DNA of 62,880 nucleotides from Armatimonadota bacterium (GTDB taxonomy: Bacteria > Armatimonadota > Zipacnadia > Zipacnadales > UBA11051). The position numbers were made by a program, and so were the translations under genes. Within the stretch, counting starts at the first letter, position 1. Every line of letters starts with the position of its first letter. The stretch is taken from positions 1 through 62,880 of the forward strand of contig JABLXH010000021.1 in NCBI GenBank assembly GCA_013178155.1, in the 5' to 3' direction. Positions 57,274 through 62,880 of the stretch are shown one piece after another. The notes under the pieces are model-generated. The model saw only the letters and a list, made by a program, of their open reading frames with translations. It was not told where the DNA came from and did no database searches.

Positions 57274-57954
57274 TCAAGAGACCTCCGCGCTGGCTGAGAC
57301 CGTCGGAACCGCTTCCGGCTCCTTTGTGGAGCCCTCAAGCTGGGCGATAAGCTCCTCCGCCGAAAGCTGCGCCTGCGTGACGATGCTTTGCGCCCAGCCC
57401 ATCAGGTGGTTGTAGGCCACCACACCGATGACCGCCACGAATAGCCCCGCGGCGGTCGCGATCAGGGCCTCGGCAATGCCCGCGGCGACCACTGCCCCGC
57501 CCGCGGCGCCGGCCAGGCCGATGTCGCGGAAGGCGCGCATGATCCCTAGCACCGTGCCGAAAAGCCCCACGAAGGGCGAAACGCTGCCGATGGTTGCGAG
57601 GACTGACAGGTAGCGCTCGAGATTGCTGGCCTCCTGGGTGAGGGCCCGCTCCAGCGCTTTGTGTCTCTGCTCAGGACCGCCCGGCGGAGCGGTTAGCGCC
57701 GCCAGCATGAGGCGGGCCAGGGGGCTGTCGGCTCCGGCGCACCGTTCCACTACCTCACCAACGTGTCCCTTGGAGATGAGCGCTGCCAGGGAGGGCTTCA
57801 ACTCGGCGGTGCCGCGCCCGGCCCGGTACAGAGCCCAGATGCGCTCTACCGCGATTGCCACCGAGGCGATAGAGCACAGCAACAGCGGGTACATGGCGAT
57901 GCCGCCCTGCTGAAAGTAGATCAGCAGTGTATGCCTCGGGCCGAACTCTTCCAT
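57274..57954 (-). CDS. exbB: ExbB/TolQ/MotA-family proton channel
   Basis: Three-span inner-membrane protein of 226 residues. Spans: about 18-43 (MYPLLLCSIASVAIAVERIW), 115-140 (VLATIGSVSPFVGLFGTVLGIM) and 153-185 (GGAVVAAGIAEALIATAAGLFVAVIGVVAYN). The GLFGTVLGIM and GIAEALIATAAGL motifs are hallmark ExbB/TolQ residues. GGAGG precedes the ATG by six bases. It pairs with exbD 87 bases downstream. ExbB versus TolQ naming is arbitrary here because the partner is neither TonB nor TolA in full. Confidence 0.95.
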   Translation of the reverse strand: MEEFGPRHTLLIYFQQGGIAMYPLLLCSIASVAIAVERIWALYRAGRGTAELKPSLAALISKGHVGEVVERCAGADSPLARLMLAALTAPPGGPEQRHKALERALTQEASNLERYLSVLATIGSVSPFVGLFGTVLGIMRAFRDIGLAGAAGGAVVAAGIAEALIATAAGLFVAVIGVVAYNHLMGWAQSIVTQAQLSAEELIAQLEGSTKEPEAVPTVSASAEVS

Positions 57955-57986
57955 CGGTCACCTCCACGGAGACCGGTTCCCGGCAC

Positions 57987-60689
57987 CTACTGCCCCAGCG
58001 CCTCCAGCCGTGCCTGGGCCTGTTGGACCCACTCGGTCTGCTGCGGGTAGTCTCGGACGACGACCTGGTAGCTCTTGATGGCGGCATCCTTGTTCTGGAG
58101 CTGCTCGTAGCACTGACCCGCCTCGTACTGCGCCCGGGCCGACCAGGCCGGCACGCCGTAGAGGATGCTGACCTTCAGGAACTCCTCGGCCGCCTTCTGG
58201 GTCTCGCCCTTGTCGCGCAGGACCATGGCCATTATGAACTGCGCTTCGGCGGCAGTGGCGCCCTGCGCCGTGGCCAGGGCCCTTGTCAGTGACTCCAGGG
58301 CCGGATCGAATTGTTTCTGCAGATGCTGCACGCGGCCGAGGCCCAGCCAGGCATCGGCTGCCGCGGGGCTGCCGGGGTACTTGTCCAGAACCTGGCGGAA
58401 GGCGCTTGCGGCCTGCTCAGTCTGCTTCTGGTCCAGGCAGGCGCGGCCCAGCAGGGCCAGAGCCAGGGGCGTGACCTCCGTCTCCGCGTACTCCTGCCGG
58501 AACGGCTCCAGGAGGGCCGCGGCTTGCGGGACCTCGCCTTTGACTACCAGCAGGCGTGCCGCCTGATAGCGGGCATCCGCAGCGACGGCGGGGCTGCTGG
58601 CCCTGGGCACCACAGCGACAAAGTGCGACAGGGCCTCGTCAGGCTTGTCCTGCCTGAGCAGCGCCCACGCCAGCTTGTACTCGGCCTCGTCGCCCAGATC
58701 ACTGGCGGGATAGTCATTCAGGAGGCGCTGGTAAGCGGCCTGGGCGGCGGGGTAGTTCTCGGCCTCAAACAGCCGCTCGGCAATCGCCAGCAGACCTTCG
58801 GGTACACGGGCCGCCGCCGGTGACTGCGGGTACTTGCGGCTGACGGTCAGGAAGGCCTCTTCCGCGTCCGCTGCACCGGCCTCCAGCTTGGCCCAGGCCA
58901 GGCCGAGTTGCGCATACGGCGCCGCGCTACTTTCCGGGGCCACCTTCAGCACCTCGGCGTAAGTGGCCATGGCATCGGGGTATCGCTTGGCCTTGTAGAG
59001 GGCCTCGGCAACAGCGTTGAGGGCGTATCCCTTGGCCTCGGCAGTCGTCTCCGACTGTGTCAGTTCCTCGGCGAGCTGGCGAGCACGTTCCACATCGCCC
59101 TGGCGAGCGTAGAGGTCCACCAGACCGGCTCCCGCCAGCCCGGCGTACTCGGGCTGCCGGGGGTCTTGCAGCGCCTGTCGGTACAGCTCCTCGGCCTTTG
59201 TGGTGTTGCCCAGGCGGTCCTGGCAGGCGCCGCTGAGGTAGGCGATATCGCCCTGTTTGGCGGCCTCGGGGTGGTTAGTAACGATGAGATCCAGCATATT
59301 GAGGGCGGCCTGGAAACGCTCGGCCGTGAAGTGAGCGAAAGCCACATGGTACGCCAGTGGCGCCACCCAGGGCTGCTTGGGGTCCTGCTGGAGTAGCTTT
59401 TCAACTTCGCCCAGATTCGCCTCTGATTTGTCCTGCTGGTACCTGGCCCAGGCCAGGTTGGCCTGCGCCTGTTGCTGGGCCGCCGGGGTCCGGGCGGTGT
59501 CCATGGCACGCTGAAAGGCGGTGACAGCCTCGGCTGTCTTCCCGGCTGCCAGATGAAGCCTGCCGATATGAACGTAGCTGTCGGTGACGCGCGGGCTCTC
59601 CGGGTGCTCGGCCACAAGACGCTCGTGGGCGGCCAGCGCGCGGTCTGCGGCATCGGGTATCTGCTGGTAGGTGACTCCCAGCCAGTAGAGGGCCTCGTCC
59701 GCCCACTTGCTGTCCTTCTCCGCCGCTGCCTGTTCATAGAGCGGCGCGGCCTCGCTGTAGCGCCGCAGATGGAAGAGACAGTCGGCCGATCGGAGCCGGG
59801 CCTCGGCCGCCGGCTCACTGCCCGGGTAGCGGGCCATGACCTGCCCGAAGGCCGCCAGCGCCGCCTCATACTCCTTCTGCTCAAAGTGACACCAGGCGAT
59901 GCCCGACTGGGCGTAAGCCGCGAACTTGCTGTCCGCGAACTTGTCGAGCACCTGCTGGAAAGCTGCCACCGCGGCGGGGTACTCCTTGCGAGTGCGGTAG
60001 GCGGTGCCGATCAGGTACTGGCTCTCGGCCGCCACAGGGCTGGTGGCGTGCTTCTCCAGCACCTGCTGCAGGTACTGCAGGGCTTTGTCGGTGTCGCTGG
60101 CCTGCAGGTAGGCCCAGCCCAGCGCGTAGCGGGCGTAGGCTGACTCCTGCTCGCTTAGCTGCTTGCCGAGCGCCTGTTCATAGGCCGCAATCGCCTCGGC
60201 ATTGTTGCCCAGGTGGTAGTAGGACTCACCCAGCCAGTAGGCTGCGCGGCCTCCTTGGTCGCCCTGCGGGTACTTCTGCAGGTAGGACTTGTAGGCGCTG
60301 GCGGCCTTCTCGTACTGCTGGGACTGGAAGTAGGCGTCGCCCAGCCAGACCCAGCCGGGCTCGGCTTCCGCGCTGTCCGGATACTTCTGGGTTAGCTGCT
60401 CGAAGTACGGCGCCGCCTCGCCGTGCTTGCCGGTGCGGAACAGGCACTCGCCGGCCCTGAACAGCGCCAGGGACATGTTGGCATGCGTCGGGTAGGCTTT
60501 GACAAAGGCCGCGAACTTCTCCGCCGCCAGACCGTAGTTCTCCTGGCGATAGAGGCCCTGGGCGAAGGCGAAATCCTTCTCCGCCTGGTCGACGACCTGG
60601 GCCCAGGCGGTCCCGGCCAGGACCGGTAGCATGAGCGTGGCCAGGATCAGCGCTATTTCTTGTCGGCCTTGTCCCGTTGCTCTCTTCAT
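57987..60689 (-). CDS. Exported TPR-repeat protein (CpoB/YbgF-like, 900 residues)
   Basis: Periplasmic protein of 900 residues with signal peptide 1-30. It is a long array of TPR-type helical pairs, easily seen by recurring AxxxYxxxLxxxP motifs (YEKAASAYKSYLQKYPQG, YPAAVAAFQQVLDKFADS and many more), roughly 20 or more repeats. CpoB/YbgF, the Tol-associated TPR protein, is ~260 residues with a coiled coil; this one is far longer and lacks the coil. It lies between the TolB-like gene and exbB with gaps of 94 and 32 bases. It would serve as a scaffold for the envelope complex. Partner unknown. Confidence 0.92.
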   Translation of the reverse strand: MKRATGQGRQEIALILATLMLPVLAGTAWAQVVDQAEKDFAFAQGLYRQENYGLAAEKFAAFVKAYPTHANMSLALFRAGECLFRTGKHGEAAPYFEQLTQKYPDSAEAEPGWVWLGDAYFQSQQYEKAASAYKSYLQKYPQGDQGGRAAYWLGESYYHLGNNAEAIAAYEQALGKQLSEQESAYARYALGWAYLQASDTDKALQYLQQVLEKHATSPVAAESQYLIGTAYRTRKEYPAAVAAFQQVLDKFADSKFAAYAQSGIAWCHFEQKEYEAALAAFGQVMARYPGSEPAAEARLRSADCLFHLRRYSEAAPLYEQAAAEKDSKWADEALYWLGVTYQQIPDAADRALAAHERLVAEHPESPRVTDSYVHIGRLHLAAGKTAEAVTAFQRAMDTARTPAAQQQAQANLAWARYQQDKSEANLGEVEKLLQQDPKQPWVAPLAYHVAFAHFTAERFQAALNMLDLIVTNHPEAAKQGDIAYLSGACQDRLGNTTKAEELYRQALQDPRQPEYAGLAGAGLVDLYARQGDVERARQLAEELTQSETTAEAKGYALNAVAEALYKAKRYPDAMATYAEVLKVAPESSAAPYAQLGLAWAKLEAGAADAEEAFLTVSRKYPQSPAAARVPEGLLAIAERLFEAENYPAAQAAYQRLLNDYPASDLGDEAEYKLAWALLRQDKPDEALSHFVAVVPRASSPAVAADARYQAARLLVVKGEVPQAAALLEPFRQEYAETEVTPLALALLGRACLDQKQTEQAASAFRQVLDKYPGSPAAADAWLGLGRVQHLQKQFDPALESLTRALATAQGATAAEAQFIMAMVLRDKGETQKAAEEFLKVSILYGVPAWSARAQYEAGQCYEQLQNKDAAIKSYQVVVRDYPQQTEWVQQAQARLEALGQ

Positions 60690-60717
60690 CGGTCGTAAGT
60701 CTCCTCGTCACACGAAC

Positions 60718-60732
60718 ATGGCACGGTGCCAT
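60718..60732. other. Small perfect inverted repeat between tolB-like and TPR genes
   Basis: ATGGCAC-G-GTGCCAT, a 7+1+7 palindrome in the 94-base gap. It might be an operator or hairpin. It has no second copy that I found. Confidence 0.25.
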
Positions 60733-60783
60733 TGGCAGTGGCGGTCACCCGCGGGGTCTGGTGCCCACCAGGGGCCCCCGGGA

Positions 60784-61812
60784 TCAGCCGCCAGTCTTTG
60801 TGGGCGGCGGTGGCCGCCAGGCCGGTGGGCTGTCCATGACCGGCCCACTGCCGACCTCGCGCACGCCCGAGCCGTCAGCATTCATGACATACAGCCGGGT
60901 CTCCCCGCTGCGGTCCGACAGGAAGGCGATGGCTCGCCCATCCGGTGACCAACGGGGAGCCCAGTCATTGGCAGAATGATTGCTCAGGTTCGCCTTGCCC
61001 CCGGTCGCCAGATCGGCGACCACGACCTCCCGGTTGCCCTGGGGGGAGGAAGCGTAGACAACCTTCTTCCCATCGGGCGACCAGTCGCCCTCCTCGTTCC
61101 AGACCTGGTTCTGGCTGAGATTCCACAGCCGTGCCATGGCTAGCTCGGCCACATACAGGTTGATGTTGCCATCCCGGTGGCTACGGAAGAGAAGCATCCG
61201 ACCATCGGGGGAGAACCTGGGGTCCCCATCCCACGCCTCGTGCCGCGTGACGTTTGCTGTCCCCGATCCATCCGCCCGACAGACCATGATCTCCTGATTC
61301 TGATCGCGGTCGGTGAGGAAGGCGATCAGGTCGCCCGCAGGCGACCACTGTGGCAGGCTGTCCCAGGCCGGACTGCGACTGATGGCGGTGACACCGCTGC
61401 CGTCCCGGTTGCAGGCGAATACCTCCGAGTCATCCACCCGGTCGCTGGCGAAGGCGAGGCGGGTGCCATCGGGAGCCCAGCAGGGGTAGCAGTCGGCTGC
61501 AGGGTTCCGAGTGATGTTCTTTTGCCCGGAGCCGTCGGCGACCATGAGGTAGATCTCCTGGTTGCCGTCGCGGTCGGAGGTGAAGGCGAGGGCCTTGCCG
61601 TCGGGCGCCCAGACCGGCTCCAGGTCATCGCCGGGGGCCTGTGTCAGGCGCTTCAGGCCTGTCCCATCGGCGTTGACTACGTAGACCTCCGCATTTCCGT
61701 CGCGGTCGGTCACAAACGCCAGTTGGCCCACAGGTTGCTGCGCGACCGTCAACGTGACCCCCAGTGCCGTCAGGGCCAACAGGATGCTGAGTGCCGGAAT
61801 GGTTTTCAGCAT
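60784..61812 (-). CDS. TolB-like beta-propeller (PD40 repeats)
   Basis: Exported propeller of 342 residues, signal peptide about 1-25. Seven PD40-type repeats with the AFxSDRDGNxEIY...ADGSG pattern make up the whole mature protein. Canonical TolB also has a ~130-residue N-terminal alpha/beta domain, which is absent here. It begins directly with the propeller. The ATG at 61812 is chosen because it starts the signal peptide; an in-frame stretch of 134 residues upstream has no support. It heads the operon with TPR, exbB and exbD. Divergent from the DegT gene across 231 bases. Confidence 0.88.
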   Translation of the reverse strand: MLKTIPALSILLALTALGVTLTVAQQPVGQLAFVTDRDGNAEVYVVNADGTGLKRLTQAPGDDLEPVWAPDGKALAFTSDRDGNQEIYLMVADGSGQKNITRNPAADCYPCWAPDGTRLAFASDRVDDSEVFACNRDGSGVTAISRSPAWDSLPQWSPAGDLIAFLTDRDQNQEIMVCRADGSGTANVTRHEAWDGDPRFSPDGRMLLFRSHRDGNINLYVAELAMARLWNLSQNQVWNEEGDWSPDGKKVVYASSPQGNREVVVADLATGGKANLSNHSANDWAPRWSPDGRAIAFLSDRSGETRLYVMNADGSGVREVGSGPVMDSPPAWRPPPPTKTGG

Positions 61813-62043
61813 AGCCAGACACCACAGAGCAGACCTGGGTGCGCCACGTATGCTTTGAGTTCCGTAGGGGCAGCAGAAGGTTCCGAGGAAACGGAACCGA
61901 GCAGGGCTGTGAGGGCAGATCGGGCCGTGGCGACTTGCAGGTCTATGGACAGCCGGGCACTCCGGAGGTTTCTGGTTCCATGCCAGACAGGAGAACGGCT
62001 CCTCCGCGCTGAACCGTAAAGACACGGATGGAGGGCAGTGACC

Positions 62044-62880
62044 ATGCAATGGCCTTATGAGTTCCCGGGAGCCTATTGGTTGGATGCGCAAGAGGAAGAG
62101 GCGGTCCTGGACGTCCTGCGGACCGGCTCCCTGTTTCGCTACTACGGTCTCGGGTCGCCAAAGTATGTGGATGCGCTGGAGGCGGCTGCTTGCGAGTACT
62201 ACGGTGTCCGGCACGCCTTAGCTGTCAACAGCGGGACCGGCGCATTGACGGTTAGCCTGGCCGCCCTGGACATCGGCCCAGGCTGTGAAGTCATCGTTCC
62301 CGCTTTCCTGTGGGTCGCCACGGTCGGTGCCGTGGTGCAGGCCAACGCCATCCCCGTGCTGTGCGAGGTGGACGACTCGCTGACCTTGGACCCCGCGGAC
62401 CTGGAGCGCAAGATCACGCCGCGCACCAGACTCATCCTGCCGATCCACATGGCCGGGGCGCCGTGCGACATGGCCGCCATCATGGCAGTGGCGGAGCGCC
62501 ACGGGCTGCCGGTGCTGGAGGACTGTGCTCAGTGCAATGGCGGGGAGTTTCGCGGGCGCAAGGTCGGCACGTTTGGTGCCATGGGCATCTTCAGCCTGCA
62601 GCTCAACAAGAACATGACCAGCGGCGAAGGCGGCCTCATCTTGACCAATGACGAACGACTCCACCAGCGCGCCTTCTCCGCCCACGACATGGGTGTCATC
62701 CGTGTCGGCGGCCGGCTGGCCATGCCGGAACCGGAGGCCGTGATGTGGGGCCAGGGCCGACGCATGACCGAGCTGGCCGGGGCCGTGGCCTCGGTACAGA
62801 TCAGGAAGCTGCCGCACATCCTGCAACACTTGCGGGCCTCCAAACGACGCATCAAGGAACTCATCGGGGATGTCCCGGGC
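62044..62880 (+). CDS. DegT/DnrJ/EryC1/StrS aminotransferase (3' end beyond window)
   Basis: PLP-dependent sugar or small-molecule aminotransferase, 279 residues visible before the window ends. Family motifs are the AVNSGTGAL block near 60, IVPAFLWVATVGAVVQANAIPV (84-105), PIHMAGAPCDM (133-143), VLEDCAQCNGG and the PLP lysine K189 in FSLQLNKNMTSGEGG. GGAGG precedes the ATG by nine bases. Such enzymes make amino-deoxysugars for surface polysaccharide or antibiotics, but some act on other ketones. Divergent from the TolB-like gene; its own operon lies beyond the window. Confidence 0.95.
   Translation, partial: MQWPYEFPGAYWLDAQEEEAVLDVLRTGSLFRYYGLGSPKYVDALEAAACEYYGVRHALAVNSGTGALTVSLAALDIGPGCEVIVPAFLWVATVGAVVQANAIPVLCEVDDSLTLDPADLERKITPRTRLILPIHMAGAPCDMAAIMAVAERHGLPVLEDCAQCNGGEFRGRKVGTFGAMGIFSLQLNKNMTSGEGGLILTNDERLHQRAFSAHDMGVIRVGGRLAMPEPEAVMWGQGRRMTELAGAVASVQIRKLPHILQHLRASKRRIKELIGDVPG

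Noticed and set aside
61879-61898. Seven-base hairpin between TolB-like and DegT genes
   Set aside because: The stem is short with a six-base loop and no clear role. A chance match in GC-rich DNA cannot be excluded.

Overview
This is a GC-rich (roughly 65% by eye) bacterial chromosome segment with no rRNA, tRNA, CRISPR array, insertion sequence or phage gene that I can recognise. The best guess at the host is Armatimonadota or a close relative. The clue is the prepilin-like protein at 47474-48094, whose N-terminus ([10 protein letters not shown]... [13 protein letters not shown]) and H-x9-DG tail are typical of that phylum, together with many secreted carbohydrate-active proteins. ExbB/ExbD, TonB-like and TolB-like genes point to a two-membrane envelope. 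Taxonomy is inference. No stretch longer than 300 bases is without a gene.

Layout. 1-1174: a sulfatase cut by the window edge. 1293-8691 (minus strand): a heat-shock operon in the order dnaK, two hsp20 genes, dnaJ, hspR, a small DUF2007-like gene and a ClpC-type clp gene. It is preceded by a consensus promoter overlapped by a HAIR-like HspR operator. 8968-20861: a mixed block with an unknown protein, a DNRLRE lipoprotein, a heparinase-like lipoprotein, an AIM24 protein, an ABC exporter, a huge Gln-rich DUF4175-type membrane protein and an alkaline phosphatase closed by a strong terminator. 21021-24419: a large secreted GH123/DUF4091-like protein carrying a zinc ribbon.

24555-29691: an aminotransferase, a fused GlcD-GlcE protein and GlcF, a compact glycolate-to-glyoxylate-to-glycine module. 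It has a structured leader whose closing helix touches the ribosome site. 29722-54091: an island of secreted hydrolases (DUF4838, two sialidase-like proteins, 5'-nucleotidase, several TIM-barrel glycosidase-like proteins, a 1686-residue GH2, a metallopeptidase, an amidohydrolase and a C45 peptidase). Inside it sit a LacI-type regulator and three copies of its likely operator, GTAAGCGCTTAC: one before lacI and two between a pilin-like gene and the amidohydrolase.

54135-61812 (minus strand): the most unusual locus. It encodes a TolB-like propeller, a 900-residue TPR protein, ExbB, ExbD and a TonB-like protein in which the usual TonB C-terminal domain is replaced by a ~400-residue glycine-rich region (three ~90-residue repeats) and a DUF4159 domain. 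A secreted TIM-barrel protein follows 43 bases downstream. 62044-62880: a DegT/DnrJ-type aminotransferase cut by the window edge.

Together the genes suggest a heterotroph that breaks down sulfated, phosphorylated or acidic polysaccharides outside the cytoplasm, has an Exb-driven envelope machine of unfamiliar design, and scavenges C2 compounds. No sugar transporter and no GrpE is visible in the window.
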